In this document: in pieces, positions 1 to 6,344 of the stretch
Layout: each line of letters starts with the position of its first letter
How positions within the stretch are numbered: position 1 is the stretch's first letter
Assembly (NCBI GenBank): GCA_964467785.1
Contig: CAYXVB010000160.1
Coordinates: 1-8,245 of the forward strand
Length of the DNA: 8,245 bases
DNA from: CAYXVB01 sp964467785
GTDB taxonomy: Bacteria; Bdellovibrionota; UBA1018
Direction: 5' to 3'
Made by a program: the position numbers and the translations under genes
The notes under the pieces: generated by a model
What the model saw: only the letters and a program-made list of their open reading frames with translations
What the model was told of the DNA's origin: nothing
Databases searched by the model: none

Positions 1-266
1 GGACCGATCTCGATGATATCCCCCTCTTTGACGATCGCGTGCGTGCACTCGGCACCGTTGATCTTGAGCGGAGCGAACTCGCTCTGGCGCTCGACCTGGA
101 CGCCTTCCGGCATGGGACGGAACAACGCGTGTTTGCGCGAGATCGCCCGCCCTTCGAGTCGGATCACGCAGCCTTCCGCGCGGCCGAGCATGGCGTCGCC
201 CTCGATCGCGATCGACCTCACTTCCGCGCCGTCACGCAGGATCTTCAAGAGGGGTGCCGCGCTCAT
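1..266 (-). CDS. FHA-domain protein (partial, C-terminus beyond the left edge)
   Basis: The open frame starts with ATG at 266 and runs off the window after 88 residues without a stop. Residues about 6-88 read as a forkhead-associated (FHA) domain: a GR pair at 28-29, SRKH at 43-46, and a late NG at 70-71 followed by the EGDIIEIG strand. FHA domains are phospho-threonine peptide-binding modules. The usual NGT asparagine before the final NG is not recognisable here (the stretch reads SEFAPLKING), so phosphopeptide binding may be weakened. The start is well fixed: a strong AGGAGGT Shine-Dalgarno lies 7 nt upstream, and the stop of the preceding gene is 1 nt away (TGAGATG). It is the third FHA gene in a row and probably co-transcribed with the tadC cluster. 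Whatever follows the FHA domain cannot be seen. Confidence 0.85.
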   Translation of the reverse strand, partial: MSAAPLLKILRDGAEVRSIAIEGDAMLGRAEGCVIRLEGRAISRKHALFRPMPEGVQVERQSEFAPLKINGAECTHAIVKEGDIIEIG

Positions 267-267
267 C

Positions 268-1320
268 TCAGCCACCTCCTCCGTCCGAAAGCTTCATCGC
301 CGAAAGCTCGACATTGATCTTGGCGAGCTGCTCCTTGGCTTCGGCGGCCGCCGTGTCGTCGGAGCTTCGATACGTCAGGCGGAGCACCGCTTCGTAATGG
401 CCTTTGGCGTCCTTGAGCTTGCCCGAGACCAGGCTGCGCTTTCCGATCTCGAGGTGCGACGCCACCTCCTCCTTGATCCGGTTTTCGCAGTTCTGCATGT
501 AAAGCAGCGCCATCGCATGCTGTGGCTGCATCTGCAAGACGATCTCGAACTGCTGTTTGGCGCGAAGGAAATTGCCCTGGGTATACTCGCGGAAGCCATT
601 GCGGAAAAACATGTCCGTCGCCTTGGCGACGGGCGCGCTGGGATCGACCGGCAAGTAGGCCGCGAGATCGAGCGCTTTTTCAGCGTCCGTCTTGGGCTTT
701 TTCTTGGACTTGGCGCCGCCGTCCTCTCCCCCGTCGAGGACGAACATCGCCGCAGCGAGGCCCACCAGGCCGACGAGCATGAGCTTCTTTGGATCTCGGC
801 CGCCTGCCGGGGCGGAACCGCCGGCGGCTGACGGCGCGCCGAAGCCCGGGAGCTTGAACCCTTGCGCTCCGCTGCTGCCGATGGCGCGGACCTTATCGCG
901 CTGAGCGAGAAACGCGGCCTGTTCGGCCTGCACCTGAGCGATGTCGCGCACGGGCGCCAGTAACGCCTGGGTCCCTTCCTGCGAAGCGACGAGCTCAAGC
1001 ACGGTTTCGCCCACCGAAAACGTGACGCCCGGCCCGAGCCGCCCGCCCTGGGACTGCTGGCCGTTGACCAGGATGCCGTTGGCGCTGCCGGCGTCGCGCA
1101 CTTCCCAGCCGGCGGACGTCAGGACGACTTCCGCGTGGCGCCGGGACGCCTTGAGATCCGAGATGACGATGTCACAGCCCTCATCGCGTCCGATGCTCGC
1201 GCGCGGTCCCACGACAACGTAGGTGGCCCCGAAGTCGGGCCCGCGCAGCACCTTGATGCGCGCGAGCTCGCCGGCTTGGCGGGCCAATGCGGTTGTCTTG
1301 AACTTCAGTGCGGCGCCCAT
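268..1320 (-). CDS. FHA-domain membrane protein with C-terminal TPR-like region
   Basis: This 350-residue protein has three parts. An N-terminal FHA domain (about 21-112) carries the canonical GR (44-45), SRRH (59-62) and ANG (80-82) phospho-threonine-binding motifs. A linker rich in Ala, Gly and Pro leads to one hydrophobic segment (about 179-196, LMLVGLVGLAAAMFVL). A C-terminal helical region (about 231-345) holds two TPR-like units, at about 236-270 and 287-320. Known family roles are phosphopeptide docking (FHA) and protein scaffolding (TPR). Inference: it anchors a signalling or assembly complex at the inner membrane beside the Tad machine. Topology is uncertain because a very basic stretch, KSKKKPK (204-210), follows the membrane segment. 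The start is the only ATG available, since an in-frame stop lies just upstream. Its best Shine-Dalgarno (AAGGAGA) is about 15 nt away, which is long. It lies 30 nt after the preceding FHA gene. Confidence 0.85.
   Translation of the reverse strand: MGAALKFKTTALARQAGELARIKVLRGPDFGATYVVVGPRASIGRDEGCDIVISDLKASRRHAEVVLTSAGWEVRDAGSANGILVNGQQSQGGRLGPGVTFSVGETVLELVASQEGTQALLAPVRDIAQVQAEQAAFLAQRDKVRAIGSSGAQGFKLPGFGAPSAAGGSAPAGGRDPKKLMLVGLVGLAAAMFVLDGGEDGGAKSKKKPKTDAEKALDLAAYLPVDPSAPVAKATDMFFRNGFREYTQGNFLRAKQQFEIVLQMQPQHAMALLYMQNCENRIKEEVASHLEIGKRSLVSGKLKDAKGHYEAVLRLTYRSSDDTAAAEAKEQLAKINVELSAMKLSDGGGG
274..280 (-). promoter_or_regulatory. Strong Shine-Dalgarno inside the Gly tail of the upstream gene
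   Basis: On the minus strand the codons for the C-terminal Gly-Gly-Gly-Gly of the 350-residue FHA protein read GGAGGAGGTGGC. They contain a perfect AGGAGGT seven nucleotides before the ATG at 266. This supports that start and suggests coupled translation of the two FHA genes. Confidence 0.75.
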
Positions 1321-1350
1321 ATGGCTTTTACGTCATCTCCTTTCCTGCAT

Positions 1351-2994
1351 TCATTCCGACTTGCTCGCGATCATCGCCCAAAGGCGCGCCGGCTCGCCGG
1401 TGCGCCCCATTCCGATCATGCGCACCTGATGAGGCACGCCCGAAAAGTCGTAGTTCTGCGCGGCCGATTCGCCAGCCACCGCCGCGCGCCCGAACAGGTC
1501 CTCCAGCAGCGCGCCCATCGATTGGTCGCGCGCCACCGCCGTCAGCTCTTGGCCCACGGCCGAGTCGGCGCGGATCCCGCTGATCTCCTCGAAGTGCGGA
1601 TTCAACTTGAGGACCTTGCGCTCGTGATCGAACACCAGCCAACCCACGTGTCCGTCATGCAGGAGCGCCTCGATCGGGCGCACGTAATCGTCCGGATTCA
1701 ACGCCTGCTCCAGGCTCCCCGCGCCGCCGCCGGAGTCGTTCTTCGGGATTCGCTGGATCGCCGAATTGACGAGGTCCCACAGCCGGTGCAGCTCCTCGAA
1801 GCGGAATTCGTGGGTCACCGCGCCCAGCTCACCCTTGAGCCCGCGGTCGAGGTCCTCGCTGAGGATCTCGAAAGGCTTGAGGGTGAGCCGGTACAGGATC
1901 ACGCCCATCACCAGCGTCAGAATGCCCGTGAGCACCAGCGATTTGAAATAGATCACGCCCATGTCGCCCATCTGCAGGGTCGCCTGCTCGATGTCGATCG
2001 AAACCACCGCCATCGCGACCGGCACGTTGCGGCCGGCCTGGCCCGCCAGCTTGAGCGGTTCGATCGCCACCACGACGCCTTCATCCGCCGCCTCGACCAC
2101 GTATCCGCTTTCGCGACCGTCGAGGAAACTCTGCGCGGCCTTGCGCGCGAATCGCGCCTCGGCGCCCGTCACGAGATGCTGCCCGTTCTTGACGGCTGGC
2201 GCGATCACCCGGTTCTTGAGATCCAGCAGCATCGCCACGCGCACGGCGTCGGCGGTCTCCGCGAGTCCGAGGTCGGTCTTGCCTTCCGCGTTGGCGGCGA
2301 GGGCGGCGACGTTGCTTTCCACCATCTGGCGGGCGATGTACCGCGCGCGCTTGCCGCTCTCAGCGACGATCGAGGCTCGATTGCTGTCGAGCAGCGGCAT
2401 CACCGCGACAAAAACATTGGCGACGAGAAACACGCCGATGATTCCGGCGCTGATAAGGCGCCACTCGGTCTTGAGGTTGATTCCGTAGAACCAGGGCATC
2501 AACCTTTCCTCGACGACCGCGAGGGCCCGCTGCACGGGATCCTTGGGCGCGGCCGGTTGCGAATGTCCCCCGAGTCCGCTCTCGTGCACTGGGTGCTGAT
2601 GCTGCGCCACCGGATAACCCACGCCGCCTTGGCGCATTCGGTCCGCCGGGAACTGCAGGACAGGCGCGAGGCCCACCACCGCCGGCGCGCGCGCCGGAAT
2701 CGAGGACGGAGGCGCGCTCATCTCGAGCACGAATTCACCGACACTGATCCGATCACCGGGCGCGACCCTACGCGACTTGGCCAACTCGCCGTTGACGAAG
2801 GTCCCGTTGGAGCTTCCGTGGTCGCTTACGACGACTTCGCCGTTGCTGACCACTAGGGTGCAATGGCGCTTGGATACCCGCGACGAGGACAAGACGATCT
2901 CGTTGCCAGACTGGCGCCCGATCGAGTTTTCGCCCTCATGGATCACATAGGTCGTTCCGCGGTTGGGCCCGGCGACCACCGTTAGCTTGTACAT
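1351..2994 (-). CDS. FHA-domain transmembrane sensor with PAS-like C-terminus
   Basis: This protein has 547 residues from the chosen ATG. The FHA domain (about 1-92) keeps all hallmark residues: GR 26-27, SKRH 41-44, SSNGT 61-65 and VNG 67-69. A Pro/Gln/His-rich linker follows, then membrane segment 1 (about 179-201), an extracytoplasmic region of about 147 residues, and membrane segment 2 (about 348-369). After a HAMP-like helical stretch (about 370-416, beginning TLKPFEIL) the C-terminus (about 440-547) resembles a PAS fold. The external region has a LLDLKNRVIAPA stretch of the kind seen in Cache-like sensors. No histidine kinase, GGDEF, cyclase, phosphatase or methyl-accepting domain follows, so output would be by protein contact. 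The frame is open further upstream to 3093, but M34 of that frame is preferred. It begins the FHA sequence at once, has GGGGGA 6 nt upstream, and leaves only a 13-nt overlap with the DUF192 gene. Confidence 0.85.
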   Translation of the reverse strand: MYKLTVVAGPNRGTTYVIHEGENSIGRQSGNEIVLSSSRVSKRHCTLVVSNGEVVVSDHGSSNGTFVNGELAKSRRVAPGDRISVGEFVLEMSAPPSSIPARAPAVVGLAPVLQFPADRMRQGGVGYPVAQHQHPVHESGLGGHSQPAAPKDPVQRALAVVEERLMPWFYGINLKTEWRLISAGIIGVFLVANVFVAVMPLLDSNRASIVAESGKRARYIARQMVESNVAALAANAEGKTDLGLAETADAVRVAMLLDLKNRVIAPAVKNGQHLVTGAEARFARKAAQSFLDGRESGYVVEAADEGVVVAIEPLKLAGQAGRNVPVAMAVVSIDIEQATLQMGDMGVIYFKSLVLTGILTLVMGVILYRLTLKPFEILSEDLDRGLKGELGAVTHEFRFEELHRLWDLVNSAIQRIPKNDSGGGAGSLEQALNPDDYVRPIEALLHDGHVGWLVFDHERKVLKLNPHFEEISGIRADSAVGQELTAVARDQSMGALLEDLFGRAAVAGESAAQNYDFSGVPHQVRMIGMGRTGEPARLWAMIASKSE

Positions 2995-3371
2995 AACGGG
3001 TCCCCCGGACGGATATCGAATTTCGCCACCGAGCCCGCGGCCATCTCGAGCGTCACCGACGCGCGCAGATCCATCACGGGCAACAGCTTCCACGGGCGCA
3101 CGCCTTCACGCACCGATGAAACGACAAAACGCTCCTCTCCCTCGTCGCTTGCGGCGCGGGTCAGGAACACGACGTCTATCGGAATGGTCATGAACCACAT
3201 ATGGATGTCGTTACAGCGCGGAAACAGCATGGCCTCCCCCGGCGCGAGCTCCCTTTTTCCGATCAAACCCTGGAGGCGATCAAAAAAGGACTCCGCCACA
3301 ACACACTTGTCGGCGATAAAGGCTTGATTTTTTAGGGATTTGATTTTGACGATCCGCTTTCTTCCACTCAT
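2982..3371 (-). CDS. DUF192 family protein
   Basis: This is a 129-residue protein of the DUF192 family. Typical features are visible in order: FFDRLQGLIGKRELAPGEAM (29-48), then LFPRCNDIHMWFMTIPIDVV (49-68), and a late LEMAAGSV (108-115) followed by a glycine-aspartate turn (GD at 123-124). The biochemical function of the family is not established. Many members are exported, but this one shows no signal peptide and would be cytoplasmic. The ATG at 3371 is chosen because GGGGG lies just upstream and it leaves a 25-nt gap after tadC. A GTG at 3404 would add 11 residues and overlap tadC by 8 nt. The 3' end overlaps the next FHA gene by 13 nt. Genes of this family next to Tad/FHA genes suggest a linked, unknown role. 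Confidence 0.8.
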   Translation of the reverse strand: MSGRKRIVKIKSLKNQAFIADKCVVAESFFDRLQGLIGKRELAPGEAMLFPRCNDIHMWFMTIPIDVVFLTRAASDEGEERFVVSSVREGVRPWKLLPVMDLRASVTLEMAAGSVAKFDIRPGDPLCTS

Positions 3372-3396
3372 TCCAAGCCCCCGTAACTCCACGATT

Positions 3397-4314
3397 TTAC
3401 CCACCGTTCCCGTAGAGCATCTCCAAGGCGACCGGCGCGAAGATCATCAGGAACACCGCCGGAACGATCAGGAAGAAGATCGGGAAGTTAAGGGCGGAGG
3501 CCGCCTTGGCGCCCGCCTTCTCGGCCCGGAGCGTGCGTTCCGAACGGATCGACTCGGACTGCTGCCGCAGGATCTTGCCGATCGACGCGCCCATCTGGTC
3601 CGCCGAGATCAGGATCGCGATGAACGAATTCATCTGCTGCATGTCGATGCGCGCGCCCATCTCGCGAAGCGCGGTCTGGCGCGACGAGCCGACCTTGATC
3701 TCCCGCAGGAGCTGCGCCATCTCCTCGACGAGCGGGCTCGGCTTGGCCTTTTCGACGACCTTTCCGATCGCGCCGACAAAATCGAGGCCCGCCTCGGTCG
3801 AAAGCGCGAGCAGGTCGACGATGAAGGGCATGGACTTGAGGATCTGGTCCTGGCGCCGCTCGATCTTCCCTTTCATCCACATGTCCGGGTACATCCAGCC
3901 CACGCCGCCACTGAGCAGGATGACGATCGCCGGCACGTCGATAAAGTCCCCGGCCTGGAGCAGGCCGCCGACGACCGGAAAAAAGAGGATCAAGAACAAC
4001 TTGAAGGAAATGAATTCGTCAGGCGTGAACTCGTCCTTCAGGCCCGCGGCAATGAGCTTGCGCCGGTATTCGCGGCGGTGGTTGTCCCAATAGGGCTTGC
4101 CGCGGACCATCGGCATCACGTACTGGCTGAAGAAGGGCCGGGTCAGCTTGACGAGCCCGTTGCTCGGCGGTTTGCGGTTCTCCGCGAGGTTATCCTGGGC
4201 TTGTTGTTTCTCCTGCTCTTGCAAGAGAGTGCGCGCGATCAGGAACGTCGCCCCGCCGATCAGGGCGTACGCCGCATAGATGACAAGATCTTTTGCCGAA
4301 AGCAGCTCTTCCAT
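3397..4314 (-). CDS. tadC: Tad/Flp pilus assembly protein TadC (type II secretion F family)
   Basis: This 305-residue inner-membrane protein is the platform component of a Tad (tight adherence/Flp pilus) or related type II-like secretion machine. TadC normally pairs with TadB and couples to the TadA ATPase. Four hydrophobic segments are seen at about 9-28, 103-121, 127-142 and 276-297, and the T2SF domain spans about 164-292. It contains the characteristic stretch SMPFIVDLLALSTEAGLDF (161-179) and the later DQMGASIGKILRQQSESIR (239-257). Length and membrane layout fit TadC better than TadB. ATG at 4314 is the only start before upstream non-start codons. No strong Shine-Dalgarno is seen. It is the first gene of the leftward cluster, and tadA and tadB are not adjacent on its upstream side, which is unusual. 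Confidence 0.9.
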   Translation of the reverse strand: MEELLSAKDLVIYAAYALIGGATFLIARTLLQEQEKQQAQDNLAENRKPPSNGLVKLTRPFFSQYVMPMVRGKPYWDNHRREYRRKLIAAGLKDEFTPDEFISFKLFLILFFPVVGGLLQAGDFIDVPAIVILLSGGVGWMYPDMWMKGKIERRQDQILKSMPFIVDLLALSTEAGLDFVGAIGKVVEKAKPSPLVEEMAQLLREIKVGSSRQTALREMGARIDMQQMNSFIAILISADQMGASIGKILRQQSESIRSERTLRAEKAGAKAASALNFPIFFLIVPAVFLMIFAPVALEMLYGNGG

Positions 4315-4400
4315 GCCCGTTCTTACCCCAGGGCAGGCTCCGTCTCCGGCATGGACACGGACCCGCTCATCTCCCTTATCGTCGGATCAGGGGGTGACCT

Positions 4401-4430
4401 TGACAGTCCTGCATCGTACCGCGGCTGTCA
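4401..4430. repeat. Inverted repeat TGACAG-N18-CTGTCA between the divergent clusters
   Basis: Perfect 6-bp arms TGACAG (4401-4406) and CTGTCA (4425-4430) are separated by 18 bp, in the middle of the 197-bp divergent intergenic region. The left arm overlaps a TTGACA hexamer (4400-4405) that has no convincing -10 downstream. The arm spacing could suit a dimeric regulator, but short arms of this kind can also arise by chance. Confidence 0.3.
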
Positions 4431-4498
4431 CGCTCGCTTTCCGCCTTTTACCGGTGCCTGCCGTAACTCCCGCACTGGCGGCATCCCCACGCAAAGGT

Positions 4499-4504
4499 TA
4501 TACT
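4499..4504 (+). promoter_or_regulatory. Candidate -10 element TATACT of the rightward cluster
   Basis: TATACT matches five of six bases of the TATAAT consensus. It stands in a locally AT-rich patch within GC-rich sequence. The best -35 at 18-bp spacing is CTGGCG (4475-4480), only three of six matches. The element ends 7 nt before the ATG at 4512, so transcription could begin at or next to the start codon (leaderless mRNA), which fits the lack of a Shine-Dalgarno. On the other strand the same patch gives TATAAC (4502 to 4497), a possible -10 for tadC. Confidence 0.45.
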
Positions 4505-4511
4505 TATCCCA

Positions 4512-5405
4512 ATGGCAACGAATACCCTGCCCGTGCTGATGGCTCTGGCCGCAACCTCCCTGCAATCCTTTGTCGTCCCAGCCATTGCCCGTGCGGCGGA
4601 CCCAAAGAAAAAAACGCCGTCCCCAGGCAGTCTCGAGGACGCCAAAGAGGAGATCCGCTCGGAGCTTCCCGCCCGCGGAGCCGTCAAAAAAGCGGCGCAT
4701 TCCCCCCAGGCCCCCCAAAAGGTGCTGCTCGATGCCTGGTATACGATCCAGGCCAACGGCCATACGCCCTACGCCTACTACAATGACCGAGTCGAGGAGC
4801 GCGGCGGAAAACTTTTCTTCCAGAACCATGTCTGGAAAAAGGAAGAGGACTACATCAATGAAGAGCAACTGGGCGCCTACGCTCAGCCCGGCGAGAGCCT
4901 CACCCCGCTGTTCTTCAACTTCCACTCCGTCTACCGGACAACCGAGACCTCGATCGACGGGACGGTCGCCGAGGGCAAAAACTTCTCCGCCCGGATCCGC
5001 AAGGGCGGCCAGGAGCTGCCCGTCATCAAGCGCACCATCCCTGCAAAGACGATCTTCGCCGTATTCTTTCCGGTATGGCTCAAGATGAACGCTCTCAACC
5101 TCAAGCCAGGCCAGAGCCTCCCCTTCCGCACGATCCTTGAGGACGATGTGGCCAACAGCTTCGCGCTCGCTTCCGGCCGCATTCAGGCCGAAAAGCTCGA
5201 CCCGCAAGCCAAGGCACCGGGCGCGCACCTCTTTACCGTCGATTACCGTGACGCCAAAAGCCGCTGGTGGGTGGACGACCAGGGCGTGGTCCTCCGCGTC
5301 GAGATGCCCTCCCAACGTGTTCTCGTGGAGCGTGTCTCGGGCGAAGCCGAGGCGCGGCGCTTTCTCGAAATTTCCCAACCCGCCCCCGAGTCCTCCGGCA
5401 GATGA
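4512..5405 (+). CDS. Predicted secreted protein of unknown function
   Basis: This is a 297-residue protein with an N-terminal hydrophobic segment (about 6-25) and a good signal peptidase I site, ARA|AD near residue 28, though the n-region carries no positive charge. A Lys/Pro-rich linker (about 30-70) leads to a likely beta-rich domain (about 71-285) with recognisable pieces LLDAWYTI (72-79), FFNFHSVYRTTE (134-145) and RWWVDDQGVVLRVEMPS (251-267). The last resembles the closing strands of DUF3108 or LolA-like sheets. I do not recognise the family with confidence. It is much shorter than the usual peptide-binding proteins of Opp/Dpp transporters. The start is fixed: an in-frame TAA lies upstream (4464-4466) with no other start codon between. 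Its stop overlaps the permease start (ATGA, 5402-5405), so translation is probably coupled and the protein may work with the transporter. Confidence 0.8.
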   Translation: MATNTLPVLMALAATSLQSFVVPAIARAADPKKKTPSPGSLEDAKEEIRSELPARGAVKKAAHSPQAPQKVLLDAWYTIQANGHTPYAYYNDRVEERGGKLFFQNHVWKKEEDYINEEQLGAYAQPGESLTPLFFNFHSVYRTTETSIDGTVAEGKNFSARIRKGGQELPVIKRTIPAKTIFAVFFPVWLKMNALNLKPGQSLPFRTILEDDVANSFALASGRIQAEKLDPQAKAPGAHLFTVDYRDAKSRWWVDDQGVVLRVEMPSQRVLVERVSGEAEARRFLEISQPAPESSGR

Positions 5406-6340
5406 AACGACTCTCGGCCGCGCTCGGAAACCTGCTCACTGCGGTCGCGTTGGTGCTGGCGATTTTCGCCGCGTCTCGCGGGCTGGTGCGCGCGCTGCCG
5501 GGTGATCCGATCGAGACGCTCATCGCCGAAAGCGGCACGCGCATTCCGGCCGAGGAGCTCCGTCACGAGATGGGGCTCGACCGTCCGTTCCTGAGCGCGC
5601 TCGGAGACGATCTCCACCGCGCGAGCCACGGGGATTTCGGACGCTCCTTGCTCAGTGGGGGAGAAGTGGGGCCACTGCTGTTCCACCGCTTTGCCAACAC
5701 GCTTGCGCTCACGCTGCTGAGCCTGCTGCTCGCCACCTCGCTCAGCGTCCTGCTCGGAGTCCACGCCGCGCGCACTCCAGGCTCGCGCTCGGACCGTCTC
5801 TGCACGGCGCTCGGCGCGATTTCCGCATCGCTTCCCGTGCCGTGGATCGGCCCCGTGCTTCTTTTGGTCTTCGCCGTCTGGGTACCGATCTTCCCGACCG
5901 GCGGTGGACTCCTCCTCCCTGCCATTACCCTGGCACTCAGTCTCAGCGGCTTCTGGGCGCGCCTCGTTCGCGAACGCACTCGGGACGCGCTCCTGCACGG
6001 TTGGGCCGATTCGGCCCGCGCGCGCGGCGTACCCGAGCTCAAGGTCCTCCTCAAGTACGGACTCTGGCCGGTCAGCGGATCTCTCATCGCGTATCTCGGC
6101 ACGCAGGTCGGCGCGCTTTTGGGCGGAGCGTTTGTGATCGAGGCGGTCTTTGATTGGAAAGGAATCGGCTCGCTACTCGTGGACGCGGTGCTCAAGCGCG
6201 ATTATCCCGTGGTCGAAGGCGCGGTCTTCGTCACAGCGGCCGCAGCCGTGCTCGGAACCCGGCTCGGCGACTGGGCCCAGGCCGCGATCGATCCACGCGT
6301 CGCCGACGGCGAGCTTTCGGAATCGGAAAGACGGGGATGA
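5402..6340 (+). CDS. ABC transporter permease, OppB/DppB family
   Basis: This 312-residue inner-membrane permease has the binding-protein-dependent transport fold. An N-terminal membrane segment (about 9-28) is followed by the family-typical ALPGDPIETL (31-40). A periplasmic loop with the MGLDRPF stretch (57-63) follows, and then further membrane segments at about 98-121, 135-160, 168-188, 226-248 and 270-288. The EAA loop that contacts the ATPase reads DSARARGVPELKVLLKYGL (203-221). Late motifs FVIEAVFDWKGIGSLLVDAV (244-263) and RDYPVVEG (266-273) are classic for OppB/DppB. The frame is open upstream to 5267, but the ATG at 5402 starts the membrane segment directly and overlaps the previous stop by ATGA. 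No Shine-Dalgarno is seen, as expected for coupled translation. The substrate is probably a peptide or peptide-like compound, and this is inferred only from the family. Confidence 0.92.
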   Translation: MKRLSAALGNLLTAVALVLAIFAASRGLVRALPGDPIETLIAESGTRIPAEELRHEMGLDRPFLSALGDDLHRASHGDFGRSLLSGGEVGPLLFHRFANTLALTLLSLLLATSLSVLLGVHAARTPGSRSDRLCTALGAISASLPVPWIGPVLLLVFAVWVPIFPTGGGLLLPAITLALSLSGFWARLVRERTRDALLHGWADSARARGVPELKVLLKYGLWPVSGSLIAYLGTQVGALLGGAFVIEAVFDWKGIGSLLVDAVLKRDYPVVEGAVFVTAAAAVLGTRLGDWAQAAIDPRVADGELSESERRG

Positions 6341-6344
6341 ACGG

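Noticed and set aside
1135..2856. Long plus-strand open frame (573 codons) opposite the FHA sensor and FHA-TPR genes
   Set aside because: Its translation is rich in Arg and His with no domain pattern, and it lies antisense to genes with clear FHA motifs. Such frames are common shadows in GC-rich DNA.
2995..3093. N-terminal extension of 33 residues on the FHA sensor protein
   Set aside because: It would overlap the DUF192 gene by 112 nt, has no FHA-related sequence, and a better start with a Shine-Dalgarno-like GGGGGA exists at 2994.
4323..4370. 15-residue minus-strand leader-peptide-like frame before tadC
   Set aside because: The purine stretch GGGAG abuts the ATG directly, leaving no spacing for ribosome binding. 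It has no run of regulatory codons and no attenuator-like hairpin.
4400..4405. Perfect TTGACA as a -35 promoter box on the plus strand
   Set aside because: No acceptable -10 hexamer lies 16-18 bp downstream (the sequence there is GC-rich), and it is about 90 bp from the TATACT element.
4459..4483. TGCCG...CGGCA stem as a possible terminator or operator
   Set aside because: Only a 5-bp stem with a 15-nt loop and no T run. It is compatible with chance in GC-rich sequence.
3340..4539. 399-codon plus-strand open frame opposite tadC
   Set aside because: Antisense to the well-supported tadC. Composition is charged and low in complexity, with no recognisable motif.
4428..5378. 316-codon minus-strand open frame opposite the secreted-protein gene, which could look like a gene upstream of tadC
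   Set aside because: The plus strand here has a signal peptide, a cleavage site and a coupled ATGA junction, and the minus frame shows no tadB or other family motif.
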